A DNA stretch of 64,000 nucleotides from Pseudomonas sp. R37(2017) (lineage in GTDB: Bacteria; Pseudomonadota; Gammaproteobacteria; Pseudomonadales; Pseudomonadaceae): assembly GCF_002113375.1 (NCBI RefSeq), contig NZ_NEHO01000012.1, forward strand, positions 1-64,000, in the 5' to 3' direction. Below the pieces are notes generated by a model. It did no database searches. It saw only the letters and a program-made list of their open reading frames with translations, and was not told where the DNA came from. Each line of letters opens with the position of its first letter. Positions within the stretch are counted from its first letter, which is position 1. A program made the position numbers and the translations under genes. Of this stretch, positions 1-8,528 are shown piece after piece.

Positions 1-130
1 CTCGGCGTTCGCCCATCATGACTTCCACGGGGTCGCCGGGGATCATGCGAATCAACGCGAATGTCAGCAGGGTGATGCCGAAGAACGTGGGGATCAACAA
101 CCCCAGTCGGCGGGCAATAAAACTAAACAT
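1..130 (-). CDS. dppB: Dipeptide ABC transporter permease DppB, N-terminal fragment
   Basis: Only the first 43 codons lie in the window; the gene continues beyond the left edge. The start ATG reads leftward from 130. The translation opens MFSFIARRLGLLIPTFFGIT and continues with LLTFALIRMIPGDPVEVMMG. This is the first membrane helix and the conserved PGDPV element of the DppB/OppB inner-membrane permease family. It follows a peptide-binding-protein gene on the same strand, after a 73-nt gap containing a perfect hairpin. It should form the translocation channel with DppC. Family assignment is secure despite the truncation. Confidence 0.9.
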   Translation of the reverse strand, partial: MFSFIARRLGLLIPTFFGITLLTFALIRMIPGDPVEVMMGERR

Positions 131-163
131 CGTAAGGTGTACCTCATCAGCCGGTTAGGCGTG

Positions 164-192
164 CCCGGCATGCCAGGGTCAGGCATGCCGGG
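164..192 (-). other. Perfect 11-bp hairpin between dppA4 and dppB
   Basis: Arms at 164-174 and 182-192 (cccggcatgcc and ggcatgccggg) are perfectly complementary around a 7-nt loop. On the transcribed (minus) strand no U-tract follows the stem, so it is unlikely to be a simple Rho-independent terminator. In binding-protein operons such stem-loops often protect the upstream mRNA from 3' exonucleases, which raises binding-protein yield over permease. That role is inferred here from position. Confidence 0.7.
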
Positions 193-203
193 AGTTTTCT
201 TAT

Positions 204-1799
204 CTACTTCACCTGGGTGGTGGCGAAGTTATTCGTGGTGAGGGGGCTAATGTGGTAGCCCTCTACGTTGTTGCGCATAGCGGTAAACATTCTAGTGTGT
301 GCCATGCTGATCCATGGCTGGTCCTGGTTAAAAATAACCTGGGCCTGCTCGTAGAGCGCTGCACGCTCGACCGGATCGGTTTTTTCCCGAGCCTGGTCGA
401 TCAGCGCCTGGAACTTGTCATTGCACCAGCGGGCGTAGTTTTCTCCGTTCTTGGCCGCCTCACAACTGAGCATAGGCGTCAGGAAGTTATCCGGGTCGCC
501 GTTGTCGCCCGCCCATCCGGCGGAAACCATGTCGTGCTCGCCGTTTTTGGCGCGTTTGAGCATTTCACCCCATTCCATCACGCGGATGTCGATCTTGATG
601 CCGACCTTGGCCAGGTCGGCTTGCATCATCTGCGCGCCGAGCATCGGGTTCGGGTTGGTCGGACCGCCACCGTTTCGGGTGAACAGGGTGAAGGTGGTGC
701 CTTCCGGAACACCGGCTTCCTTGAGCAGGGCGCGAGCCTTGTCCAGGTCATGGGCCGGGTTCTTCAGGGTGTGGTTGTAGCCCAGCAAGGTGTCAGGGTA
801 CGGGTTGACCCCGACCGTTGCATTGCCCTTGCCGAACAACGCATTGACGTACGCCTCCTTGTCGAAGGCGATGTCGATGGCTTTGCGCACTCGCACGTCA
901 CTCATGTACTTGTGCGTGGTGTTCATGGCGATGTAGGAAACGGTCATCGCGTTCAGTTCGTCGACCTTCAGATTCGGGTCTTTCTTGATGCTCGGGATGT
1001 CATCCGGCTTTGGATACAGTGCGATCTGGCACTCATTGGCCTTGACCTTCTGCAGGCGCACGTTGTTGTCGGTCGCGATGGCCAGGATCAGGGAGTCGGC
1101 AGGCGGCTTGCCACGGAAGTAATCCGGATTGGCCTTGAAGCGAACCTGAGCGTCCTTGTTGTAACGCTGGAAGACGAACGGGCCGGTGCCGATAGGCTTG
1201 TTGTTCAGGTCGCCGGTTTTGTTGGCCTTGAGCAACTGGTCGGCGTACTCGGCGGAGTAGATCGAGGAGAAGGCCATGGCGATGTCGGCCAAAAACGGTG
1301 CTTCGCGACGGGTCAGGGTGAACTTGACCGTGTTGTCGTCGACTTTCTCTACGCTTTTCAGCAGTTCCTTGAAGCCCATGCTTTCAAAATACGGGAAACC
1401 CACGCTCGACAGTTTGTGCCATGGATGATTCGGGTCCAGCTGGCGCTGGAAGCTCCAGACCACGTCATCGGCATTCATGTCGCGGGTCGGCTTGAAGTAA
1501 TCGGTGGTGTGGAACTTGACGCCTTTACGCAGATGGAACGTGTAGCTCAGGCCGTCTTCGCTGATGTCCCAGGAGTCGGCCAGTGCCGGAATCACCTCGG
1601 TGGTACCCGGTTTGAAGTCTGCCAGGCGATTGAAGATGGTTTCGGCCACGGCATCGGCGGTGACTGCAGTCGTGTACTGGACCATGTCGAAGCCTTCGGG
1701 GCTGGCTTCGGTGCAAACCACCAGGGGCTTGGCCGAGACACCGACAGCGACACTGAGCAACGCAGCCGCGATGGCCGCACGTAGGGGAAGCATTTTCAT
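204..1799 (-). CDS. dppA: Periplasmic dipeptide-binding protein (DppA4 position)
   Basis: This is a solute-binding protein of the SBP_bac_5 (DppA/OppA) family that captures dipeptides in the periplasm for the DppBCDF transporter. The ATG at 1799 is preferred because GAGGG lies about 9 nt upstream; an in-frame TTG at 1802 extends it by one codon. The 531-residue product has a signal peptide (MKMLPLRAAIAAALLSVAVG, cut near VSA-KPLV). The mature part opens VVCTEASPEGFD, as in other Pseudomonas DppA paralogues. It sits directly upstream of dppB and downstream of an OprD porin, matching the dppA4 slot of P. aeruginosa. It is more diverged from the two upstream paralogues than they are from each other. 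Confidence 0.92.
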   Translation of the reverse strand: MKMLPLRAAIAAALLSVAVGVSAKPLVVCTEASPEGFDMVQYTTAVTADAVAETIFNRLADFKPGTTEVIPALADSWDISEDGLSYTFHLRKGVKFHTTDYFKPTRDMNADDVVWSFQRQLDPNHPWHKLSSVGFPYFESMGFKELLKSVEKVDDNTVKFTLTRREAPFLADIAMAFSSIYSAEYADQLLKANKTGDLNNKPIGTGPFVFQRYNKDAQVRFKANPDYFRGKPPADSLILAIATDNNVRLQKVKANECQIALYPKPDDIPSIKKDPNLKVDELNAMTVSYIAMNTTHKYMSDVRVRKAIDIAFDKEAYVNALFGKGNATVGVNPYPDTLLGYNHTLKNPAHDLDKARALLKEAGVPEGTTFTLFTRNGGGPTNPNPMLGAQMMQADLAKVGIKIDIRVMEWGEMLKRAKNGEHDMVSAGWAGDNGDPDNFLTPMLSCEAAKNGENYARWCNDKFQALIDQAREKTDPVERAALYEQAQVIFNQDQPWISMAHTRMFTAMRNNVEGYHISPLTTNNFATTQVK

Positions 1800-1833
1800 C
1801 AAGAAACCCTCTGCAATCAGTTAAAGGACAAAA

Positions 1834-1871
1834 GCCGAACGGCCGATTCATCGCGGAACCGGCCGTTCGGC
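1834..1871 (-). terminator. Terminator-like stem-loop between the porin and dppA4
   Basis: Arms gccgaacggcc (1834-1844) and ggccgttcggc (1861-1871) form a perfect 11-bp stem with a 16-nt loop. On the minus strand the stem is followed by TTTTGTCC. It lies just after the porin stop codon and just before the next binding-protein gene. It may act as a partial terminator or mRNA-end protector inside the operon. Confidence 0.65.
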
Positions 1872-1878
1872 AGTGGCA

Positions 1879-3312
1879 TTACAGGATGTTGAACGGAATC
1901 GTGGTCACAAGACGGAACTCGTTGATGCTGCCGTCAGCCTGGTTTTCGCTGGCGCGGTGCGCCGTGTAGGTACCGCGGATCGTGGTGGCCTTGAGCGGGC
2001 CGCTCTGCACGGCGTAGGTCGCGCCGATGCCGTATTCATAGTGGTGTTCGCCATCCTGGGACTGGATGCCGTCGTAACCCTTGCCTGCCACGTCGCCGTT
2101 GCCGGTGTAGTGAGTACCGTCGATGCCCCAGCCGCGCGCCTGGTAGATGTTGAACTTCAGGCCCGGCACGCCGTATTCGGCCATGTTCAGGCCGTAGGCG
2201 ACCTGGAACGATTTTTCGTTCGGGCCGTTGAAGTCCGAGAGCAGGGAGTTGGCCAGGTAGATGCCGTTGGTTTCGTGCAGGTAGTCGAAGTACTCGTTGC
2301 CGTTCACTTCCTGGTACGAGAAGGTCAGGGTGTGGGCCTGATGAGTCAGGCCGAACGACAGGGAATAGGTGTCGTTGTCGATGTCTCCGATCAGGGCCTT
2401 GCCGGTTTCCTGGGTTTTGTAATAGTTCAGGCCGGTGGTCAGGCTCAGTACCTGGCTATCGCCCAGAACGTGGGAAGCGCCAAAGTAGTACTGGTTCCAG
2501 ATGTCTTCAGCCTGGGTCGCCCAGAGGCTGGTGGTCAGGCTGGCAAATGGGGTGTAGGTCAGGCCGCCGGTGTAGACGTGGTCGGTCTCGACGATGCCGT
2601 TGGCGTATTCGGTGCGGAATTTGCGCAGGCTTTCTTCGGTACGCGGCGAGTTGCGATCGAAGGTGGCCAGGTCGAAGGCCAGGTTGTTCAGCTCTTCGCT
2701 GTGGACGGCCACACCCTGGAAGCTCGAAGGCAGGGCACGGTTACCGATCACATCGACCATCGGGCTGCTGAAGTTCATGCGGCCGGCAGTCAGGGTGGTG
2801 TTGGAGACACGGGCCTTGACGTTGGCCAGGCCCAGTTTGCTCCATTGGCCTTGAGCGTCGCCGCCTTCTTTGGTCAGGGTACGGTTGTTGCCTGCGCTAG
2901 GCCGGGATCCTGGTGCGCCACCGTTGCCGGAGGCCAGGTTTTCGCGATCGCGTTCCAGGGCGACAGCGTTGTAAGCCGCCACTTCAGTGCTGAAACCGAC
3001 GGTTCCCTCGGTGAAGCCCGAGTTGTACTTGATGATAGTGCCCTGGACCCAGTTGATACGGCGATCGGTATCGGCCAGGGTGCCGTGGTCGTTGTACTTG
3101 AACTTGGCACCGCGTTTCAGTTGCTCGTTGGCGTACCAGTTACGCGTGGTGCCGGTGATCGACTGACCTTCGACAAAGCCGGTGGCTTCGCTCTGGGCGT
3201 TTTTCTCGTTCACGGTAACCGGGGTGAAAGCCTGGCTTTGGGTTTCTGCGTAAGCCGAGGCGGTTACGCTGCTGATGGCCAGGGCCAATAACGCGGTGTT
3301 GCTCAGTTTCAT
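1879..3312 (-). CDS. opdP: OprD-family outer-membrane porin, dipeptide-associated (OpdP-like)
   Basis: This 477-residue outer-membrane channel of the OprD family probably admits dipeptides to the periplasm for the flanking binding proteins. The signal peptide is MKLSNTALLALAISSVTASA-YAET. The mature part opens with a short lead and a GFVEGQSITGTTRNWYANE segment characteristic of the family. It continues with alternating beta-strand patches and ends in a hydrophobic terminal strand (RLVTTIPFNIL). An AAGGAG ribosome-binding site precedes the start. The order binding protein, porin, binding protein, dppB is the same as around opdP (PA4501) in P. aeruginosa. Substrate specificity is inferred from this neighbourhood only. 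Confidence 0.88.
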   Translation of the reverse strand: MKLSNTALLALAISSVTASAYAETQSQAFTPVTVNEKNAQSEATGFVEGQSITGTTRNWYANEQLKRGAKFKYNDHGTLADTDRRINWVQGTIIKYNSGFTEGTVGFSTEVAAYNAVALERDRENLASGNGGAPGSRPSAGNNRTLTKEGGDAQGQWSKLGLANVKARVSNTTLTAGRMNFSSPMVDVIGNRALPSSFQGVAVHSEELNNLAFDLATFDRNSPRTEESLRKFRTEYANGIVETDHVYTGGLTYTPFASLTTSLWATQAEDIWNQYYFGASHVLGDSQVLSLTTGLNYYKTQETGKALIGDIDNDTYSLSFGLTHQAHTLTFSYQEVNGNEYFDYLHETNGIYLANSLLSDFNGPNEKSFQVAYGLNMAEYGVPGLKFNIYQARGWGIDGTHYTGNGDVAGKGYDGIQSQDGEHHYEYGIGATYAVQSGPLKATTIRGTYTAHRASENQADGSINEFRLVTTIPFNIL

Positions 3313-3447
3313 GGGTAAAGCTCCTTACTTTCTTTTTTTTATACCGGTCTTTTTGGGTGATCCGGCTATTGGTTTAGAACTCATTCACGGCAAGGCAAAC
3401 GTTTGCTGTCAGCCAAATCGGCAAAAGACGGCAAAGCGTCTGCGTGA

Positions 3448-3464
3448 GGACGGAAAATCCGTCC
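3448..3464 (-). other. Short hairpin after the second binding-protein gene
   Basis: Arms ggacgga and tccgtcc around aaa lie between the porin start and the stop codon at 3487. The stem is only 7 bp with no U-tract on the minus strand. It is another possible mRNA-processing structure of this operon and is weakly supported. Confidence 0.35.
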
Positions 3465-3486
3465 CCCGGCATTTCTGGCTGGTCGG

Positions 3487-5088
3487 TTACTTTTCTATGC
3501 TGACACCCGAGAAAACATTGCGGCCGAACGGGCTCACCTTGAACCCTTCGATTTTGGCGCTCAGCGGCTGGTTGACCGTTGAGTGGGCGACTGGCGTGAT
3601 CGGCACTTGCTGCTTGAGCAACTGTTGCGCCTGTTTGTAGAGCTGGGTGCGCTGGTCCCGGTCGGTGACGACCTTGGCCTGCTTGATCAACTTGTCGTAA
3701 GCCGGATCACACCACATCGAGTAGTTGTTACCGCCAATGGCGTCGCAACTGTAGAGCGTGCCCAGCCAGTTGTCCGGATCACCGTTGTCACCGGTCCAAC
3801 CGATCAGGCTGATGTCGTGCTCGCCATTCTTGGTGCGCTTGATGTACTCGCCCCACTCATAGCTGACGATCTTGACCTTGAGGCCGATCTTCGCCCAGTC
3901 AGCCTGGAGCATCTCGGCCATCAATTTGGCATTGGGGTTGTACGGACGCTGGACCGGCATGGCCCAGAGGGTGATTTCAGTGCCTTCCTTGACGCCGGCG
4001 GCCTTGAGCAATTCCCTGGCCTTTTCCGGGTTGTAGGCGGCGTCCTTGATCGTGTCGTCGTAGGACCATTGGGTCGGCGGCATGGCGTTGACCGCCAGTT
4101 GCCCTGCGCCCTGGTAAACGGCATTGAGAATGCCCTGCTTGTTCACCGCCATGTCCAGCGCCTGACGTACTTCGAGCTGATCGAAGGGTTTGTGGCGCAC
4201 GTTGTAGGCGATGTAGCCGAGGTTGAAGCCAGGCTTCTCGATCAGTTGCAGGGCCGGGTCGTTCTTCAGCGCGGGCACATCGGCAGGGCGCGGGTGCAGG
4301 GTGACCTGGCATTCGCCGGCCTTGAGTTTCTGTACTCGCACCGACGCATCGGTGTTGATGGCGAAAATCAGGTTGTCGAGCTTTACCCGGCTCGGGTCCC
4401 AGTAATGCTTGTTACCGGTGTAACGGATGTTCGAGTCTTTCTGATAGCTCTTGAACACGAACGGCCCGGTGCCGACCGGCTTCTGGTTGATGTCGCTCGG
4501 TTTGCCTTCGGCCAGCAGCTTGTCGGCGTACTCGGCCGAAAGGATGGCGGCGAAGCTCATGGCGATGTTCTGGATGAACGCGGCGTCCACGCTGTTGAGC
4601 GTAAATTCCACGGTCAACGGCCCGGTCTTTTCGACCTTGGCGATGTTCTTGTTCAGGCTCATGCCGTTGAAATACGGAAACTCTGTCGGATAAGCCTTAC
4701 GGAAGGGGTGTTGTGGATCGAGCATGCGATTGAACGTGAACAGCACGTCATCGGCATTGAAGTCGCGGGTCGGCGTGAAGTACTTGGTGGTGTGAAACTT
4801 CACCCCTTCGCGCAGGTGAAAGGTGTATTTGAGGCCGTCCTCGGAAATTTCCCAGCTCGTGGCCAGGCCCGGTACGACGTTGGTCGCGCCTTTCTCGAAT
4901 TCTGCCAACCGGTTGTACAGCGGCTCGGCGGCGTCGTTGTCGGTCGCAGTGGTGTACTGCGCCGTGTCGAAACCGGCGGGACTGCCTTCGGAGCAGAACA
5001 CCAGGCTGTTGTTGGCGGCCTGGCTGATGGAAGTGGCGGCCAACAGGCCGGTGCCCAGCAATGCGGATAAAACCAAGGTATGGCGCAT
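3487..5088 (-). CDS. dppA: Periplasmic dipeptide-binding protein (DppA3 position)
   Basis: This 533-residue SBP_bac_5 protein has a signal peptide (MRHTLVLSALLGTGLLAATS, cut near SQA-ANNS). The mature start VFCSEGSPAGFDTAQYTTAT is shared with the next gene upstream. An AGGGAG ribosome-binding site lies 5-10 nt before the ATG. Long stretches are near identical to the upstream paralogue, for example FVFKSYQKDSNIRYTGNK and ALDMAVNKQ. This indicates a recent tandem duplication. It should deliver dipeptides to DppBCDF; the two copies may differ in side-chain preference, which the sequence cannot settle. Confidence 0.93.
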   Translation of the reverse strand: MRHTLVLSALLGTGLLAATSISQAANNSLVFCSEGSPAGFDTAQYTTATDNDAAEPLYNRLAEFEKGATNVVPGLATSWEISEDGLKYTFHLREGVKFHTTKYFTPTRDFNADDVLFTFNRMLDPQHPFRKAYPTEFPYFNGMSLNKNIAKVEKTGPLTVEFTLNSVDAAFIQNIAMSFAAILSAEYADKLLAEGKPSDINQKPVGTGPFVFKSYQKDSNIRYTGNKHYWDPSRVKLDNLIFAINTDASVRVQKLKAGECQVTLHPRPADVPALKNDPALQLIEKPGFNLGYIAYNVRHKPFDQLEVRQALDMAVNKQGILNAVYQGAGQLAVNAMPPTQWSYDDTIKDAAYNPEKARELLKAAGVKEGTEITLWAMPVQRPYNPNAKLMAEMLQADWAKIGLKVKIVSYEWGEYIKRTKNGEHDISLIGWTGDNGDPDNWLGTLYSCDAIGGNNYSMWCDPAYDKLIKQAKVVTDRDQRTQLYKQAQQLLKQQVPITPVAHSTVNQPLSAKIEGFKVSPFGRNVFSGVSIEK

Positions 5089-5355
5089 AACGCTCCCTTT
5101 TTTCTGAAAGTGTTGTCAATGAGCCGTCGTCCCGTTCCGTGGACGTAGAGGCATCACTGATTTCAAGCCATGCACGCAGCAGTAACCGATGACCCACGCA
5201 TGCACTGGTCGGATCCCGACGGTATGAGCCTCGGGTCCGGCAGTAAATGCGTAGAGTCCTAATGACTCGTAGGAAATGGCAACGCGTCCTTACCCGATGC
5301 TGTGGTCAGCTGCGGATTTGGATGTAGGCAAATTCCTGCTTGCTCGGTAGATAAA
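5089..5355. other. Intergenic region between tandem binding-protein genes
   Basis: About 270 nt with no convincing reading frame on either strand. The size of the gap, with a terminator at its right end, suggests the downstream binding-protein gene may have its own promoter here. I could not identify a strong -35/-10 pair. Confidence 0.4.
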
Positions 5356-5386
5356 GCAACGGCGACGTCAGAAACGTCGCCGTTGC
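5356..5386 (-). terminator. Rho-independent-type terminator after the first binding-protein gene
   Basis: Arms gcaacggcgacgt (5356-5368) and acgtcgccgttgc (5374-5386) are perfectly complementary over 13 bp with a 5-nt loop. The stem is followed on the minus strand by TTTAT. It sits 6 nt after the stop codon of the upstream binding-protein gene. It probably ends most transcripts of that gene, making it a separately dosed unit. Confidence 0.75.
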
Positions 5387-5392
5387 AATGTC

Positions 5393-7018
5393 TTACTTGC
5401 TGACGCTGACGCCGTAGAAGGAGTTCAAGCCAAATGGGCTGATCTTGAAGTCCTGCACTTCGGCGCGCATGGGTTGGAACACCGTCGAGTGAGCGATAGG
5501 TGTCATTGGAGTCTGATCTTTGAGGATGTGTTGCGCCTGCTTGTACAGTTCGGTGCGCTTGGCCTGATCCGAGGTGCGCTTGGCTTGCTTGACGATGTCG
5601 TCAAACGGCTTGTAGCACCACTTGGAGAAGTTGTTGCCTTCCAGCGAGTCGCAGCCGAACAGCACGTTCAGCCAGTTGTCGGGGTCACCATTGTCACCAC
5701 TCCAGCCAATCAGCATCGCCTGGTTCTCGCCACCCTTGGAGCGCTTGATGTACTCGCCCCACTCGTAGCTCTGGATCTTGACCTTGAGGCCGATCTTGGC
5801 CCAGTCGGACTGCAGCATTTCTGCCATCAGCTTGGCGTTCGGGTTGTAAGGACGCTGTACCGGCATCGCCCACAGAACGATTTCGGTGCCTTCCTTCACG
5901 CCGGCTTCCTTGAGCAGCTCCTTGGCTTTCTCAGGGTTGTACGGCGCATCCTTGATGGTGGTGTCGTAGGACCATTGGGTCGGTGGCATGGCGTTGACCG
6001 CCATTTGGCCGGCGCCCTGGTACACCGAATCGATGATCTGCTGCTTGTTGACCGCCATGTCCAGTGCCTGGCGCACTTTCAGGTCGGCCAACGGGTTCGC
6101 ATCGGTTTGACCCTTGACCTTGGGCATCACGTTGTAGGCGATGTAACCCAGGTTGAAACCCGCCTGGTCTGGCAGCTTCAGGGCCTTGTCTTCACGCAGC
6201 GCCTTCAGGTCGGCCGGACGAGGGAACAGAGTGATCTGGCACTCGTTTTTCTTCAGCTTCTGGATACGTACCGACGGGTCGGTGGTGATGGCGAAGATCA
6301 GGTTGTCGACCTTCACGTCGTCAGGCTTCCAGTAGTCCTTGTTCCCGGTGTAGCGGATGTTGGAGTCTTTCTGGTAGCTCTTGAACACGAACGGGCCAGT
6401 ACCGACCGGCTTCTGGTTGATGTCGGCGGCCTTGCCTTCCTTGAGCAACTGGGCAGCGTACTCGGCGGACTGGATCGAGGCGAAGCTCATGGCCATGTTC
6501 TGGATGAACGCGGCATCAACGTCTTTGAGGGTGAACTTGACGGTCTTGTCGTCGACTTTATCGATCTTGGTGATGTTGGTGTCCATCCCCATGTCGGTGA
6601 AGTACGGGAATTCGGTCGGGTACGCTTTGCGGAACGGGTCATCCTTGTTAATCATGCGATTGAAGGTGAACAGCACGTCGTCGGCGTTGAACTCACGAGT
6701 CGGCTTGAAGTACGGGGTGGTGTGGAACTTGACGCCGTCGCGCAGGTGGAAGGTGTAGGTCAGGCCGTCTTCGGAGACGTCCCAGCTGGTCGCCAGGCCA
6801 GGAATGACGGCGGTGCCGCCGCGCTCGAACTGGGTGAGGCGGTTGAACATGGTTTCTGCTGAGGCGTCGAAGTCGGTTCCGGTGGTGTATTGACCTGGAT
6901 CGAAACCGGCCGGGCTCCCTTCGGAGCAGAACACCAGGTTAGTCGCTGCTTGGGCGAACGGTGCGCTGGCTAGCAAGCTTGCGCCAACTAAAAACGGAAT
7001 GACCGCTTGTTTAAGCAT
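5393..7018 (-). CDS. dppA: Periplasmic dipeptide-binding protein (first paralogue)
   Basis: This 541-residue SBP_bac_5 protein leads the minus-strand dipeptide cluster. The reading frame is open further upstream to 7147. The ATG at 7018 is chosen because it has GAGG 7-10 nt upstream and begins a clean signal peptide (MLKQAVIPFLVGASLLASAP, cut near AQA-ATNL). The body is closely related to the next gene, but carries an extra insert (VKGQTDANPLAD) after AYNVMPK. The last residues (ISPFGLNSFYGVSVSK) match the end of the neighbour. It is likely a high-expression periplasmic receptor, given its own terminator. Confidence 0.93.
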   Translation of the reverse strand: MLKQAVIPFLVGASLLASAPFAQAATNLVFCSEGSPAGFDPGQYTTGTDFDASAETMFNRLTQFERGGTAVIPGLATSWDVSEDGLTYTFHLRDGVKFHTTPYFKPTREFNADDVLFTFNRMINKDDPFRKAYPTEFPYFTDMGMDTNITKIDKVDDKTVKFTLKDVDAAFIQNMAMSFASIQSAEYAAQLLKEGKAADINQKPVGTGPFVFKSYQKDSNIRYTGNKDYWKPDDVKVDNLIFAITTDPSVRIQKLKKNECQITLFPRPADLKALREDKALKLPDQAGFNLGYIAYNVMPKVKGQTDANPLADLKVRQALDMAVNKQQIIDSVYQGAGQMAVNAMPPTQWSYDTTIKDAPYNPEKAKELLKEAGVKEGTEIVLWAMPVQRPYNPNAKLMAEMLQSDWAKIGLKVKIQSYEWGEYIKRSKGGENQAMLIGWSGDNGDPDNWLNVLFGCDSLEGNNFSKWCYKPFDDIVKQAKRTSDQAKRTELYKQAQHILKDQTPMTPIAHSTVFQPMRAEVQDFKISPFGLNSFYGVSVSK

Positions 7019-7412
7019 GGTGGCCTCATGATTTGTTGTCATTTTTGGAATTAGAGGACGACCTCGTGAGTCGTGCCTGCGGATACTTATGCAGGGGCCA
7101 TACCCAATGCAAGATCCAGAGTGACTACAAGCCTTAAACGGTGGCACGAACGTACCTTAATGTCGCATTTGTGTAAGTCCTGACGCATTTGACCGTTTGC
7201 GCGGCGTTTTTACGGTGCAAAAGGCGCACTTTTACAGTGCGCTCCTGAATCGGGTTGCTCCCGCGTGGGGCGGGGGTGTTACTTATTCATACCCCGGATC
7301 GTGGGGTGGGTATGGCGTGAATAAGAGTGGTTATTGTTGCACCGATAGTGGCCAATCGACGGCTTTTCTCGGGTGGACCTATCCAGTTATAGCTCATGCC
7401 GGAAAACTGCCC
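7019..7412. other. Leader/promoter region of the dipeptide operon
   Basis: A gap of roughly 400 nt between the terminator of the SIMPL gene and the first dppA start. It must hold the dpp promoter, reading leftward. A 141-codon plus-strand frame crosses it but has no ribosome-binding site or recognisable protein. In P. aeruginosa the regulator PsdR controls dpp, but I could not place an operator here. Confidence 0.4.
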
Positions 7413-7448
7413 AAAAAAAACGGCGATCATGTGAATGATCGCCGTTTT
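7413..7448 (-). terminator. Terminator after the SIMPL-domain gene
   Basis: The stem cggcgatcat (7421-7430) and atgatcgccg (7435-7444) is perfect with a 4-nt loop. It is flanked by an A-run on the left and TTTT on the right, so on the minus strand a long U-tract follows the stem. It lies about 20 nt after the stop codon at 7468 and should also work weakly on the plus strand. Confidence 0.85.
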
Positions 7449-7467
7449 CTGTTCAGCGCCTATCGAC

Positions 7468-8184
7468 TCAAGGCATCAGCACTTCAATCGAGCCATCGGC
7501 GGTCATGCTCACCTGGCTGGTGCCGGCCTCGACATCCGGCGTCACCGGCGCGGCGTCCATGGCGGCGGCTTTCATCATCATGGGGGCGCGCAGGTAAGGC
7601 TGTGGATAACCGTTGCTGTTGAGGTTCAGGTTGACGATTTTGTAGCTCTTGCCGCCGAGGGCATCGGTGGCAAGCTGGGCGCGGGCCTTGAAGGCGGTCA
7701 CAGCGTCCTTGAGCAGGGCGTCTTCGCTGGCCTTGCGGGTCGGGGTGGCGATGGCGAAGTCCATGCCGCCCATTTTCAGGTCGGTGAGCAGTTCGCCGGT
7801 CAGCTTCGACAACGCGGCAAAGTTCGAGCTTTCCAGGCGCAACTCGGCGCGCTCGCGCCAGCCGGTGATTTTCTGGCCCTTGGTGTCATAGATCGGATAG
7901 CTGTTGCGACTGCCCTGACGCAGGGTGATGTCCTTGACTTGCTTGGCCTGGGCCAGCGCCTTGTTCATGGTGGTGCTGACGTCGGCGGCGAGTTTGGCCG
8001 GGTCGCTGTTCTGTTCTTCGGTATAGAGCGTCACGATCATCAGGTCGCGGGCTACTTCCTGACTGACTTCGGCGCGCAGGGATATCTGGTTGTAATGAAG
8101 CTCGTCGGCGGCCAGGGTCGGGAGGCTGGCGACGGTGCCAAGGCCCAGGGCGAGAAGAACGGCGCTGCGGCGGAAAGTGTGCAT
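7468..8184 (-). CDS. Periplasmic SIMPL-domain (DUF541) protein
   Basis: This is a 238-residue predicted periplasmic protein of the SIMPL/DUF541 family; its molecular function is not established. The start at 8184 is chosen because AAGGAG lies upstream at ideal spacing and the product opens with a signal peptide (MHTFRRSAVLLALGLGTVAS, cut near LAA-DELH). The conserved body includes the NQISLRAEVSQEVARDLM strand and the TPTRKASEDALLKDAVTAFK helix. It is a monocistronic minus-strand gene divergent from roxS, an arrangement also present in P. aeruginosa (PA4495). The E. coli relative YggE has been linked to oxidative stress; extension to this gene is inference. Confidence 0.85.
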   Translation of the reverse strand: MHTFRRSAVLLALGLGTVASLPTLAADELHYNQISLRAEVSQEVARDLMIVTLYTEEQNSDPAKLAADVSTTMNKALAQAKQVKDITLRQGSRNSYPIYDTKGQKITGWRERAELRLESSNFAALSKLTGELLTDLKMGGMDFAIATPTRKASEDALLKDAVTAFKARAQLATDALGGKSYKIVNLNLNSNGYPQPYLRAPMMMKAAAMDAAPVTPDVEAGTSQVSMTADGSIEVLMP

Positions 8185-8304
8185 GAAGGCTCCTTGAAAG
8201 GTGCGCAGGGGTATGATCCGGTCCTGCGTGAAACCATCAGACTCTAGCTTTGATGTTCCGGTTCGCACAGTTACAACTTCTATACAGATTGTGCAAAAGT
8301 GGCC

Positions 8305-8438
8305 CTGTGGCGAGGGGGCTTGCCCCCGTTCGGCTGCGAAGCAGTCGCGATTGCCTCACGTGGTCTGACCGAGAAAAATGCGGTGGCAGGTTTTGGGACT
8401 GCTTCGCAGTCCAACGGGGGCAAGCCCCCTCGCCACAG
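8305..8438. repeat. REP pair, GGGGGCTTGCCCCC type
   Basis: Two inverted copies of a palindromic element (ctgtggcgagggggcttgcc... and its reverse complement, each with a CTGCGAAGCAGTC-like side arm) bracket about 60 nt. The pair sits between the divergent SIMPL and roxS genes, upstream of any roxS ribosome-binding site. It is a REP doublet of a different sequence class from those further right. The rest of this 340-nt gap shows no gene. Confidence 0.85.
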
Positions 8439-8528
8439 GCTGTGGCCGTTTGCCGCACTTTTGCCTGTCAGCCCCCGTGCTTGGTTATACTCCCAGCGAT
8501 CCGCCTGGAGCGCTCATCAGGAGAGCTC

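Noticed and set aside
252..1784. Long plus-strand frame opposite the third dppA, with similar frames opposite the porin and other binding proteins
   Set aside because: Composition and register match a codon shadow of the real binding-protein gene; no family resemblance.
7019..7147. 43-residue extension of the first dipeptide-binding protein
   Set aside because: It would bury the signal peptide; ATG 7018 has GAGG upstream.
7141..7160. TGGCAC near 7142 as a possible sigma-54 promoter
   Set aside because: No TTGC at the -12 spacing on that strand, and the orientation does not serve the leftward dppA gene.
7197..7622. A 141-codon plus-strand frame in the dpp leader region
   Set aside because: No ribosome-binding site, no recognisable protein, and it runs into the antisense of the SIMPL gene across its terminator.
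8250..8528. 93-residue N-terminal extension of RoxS
   Set aside because: It translates through a REP pair and lacks family similarity; ATG 8529 has a good ribosome-binding site.
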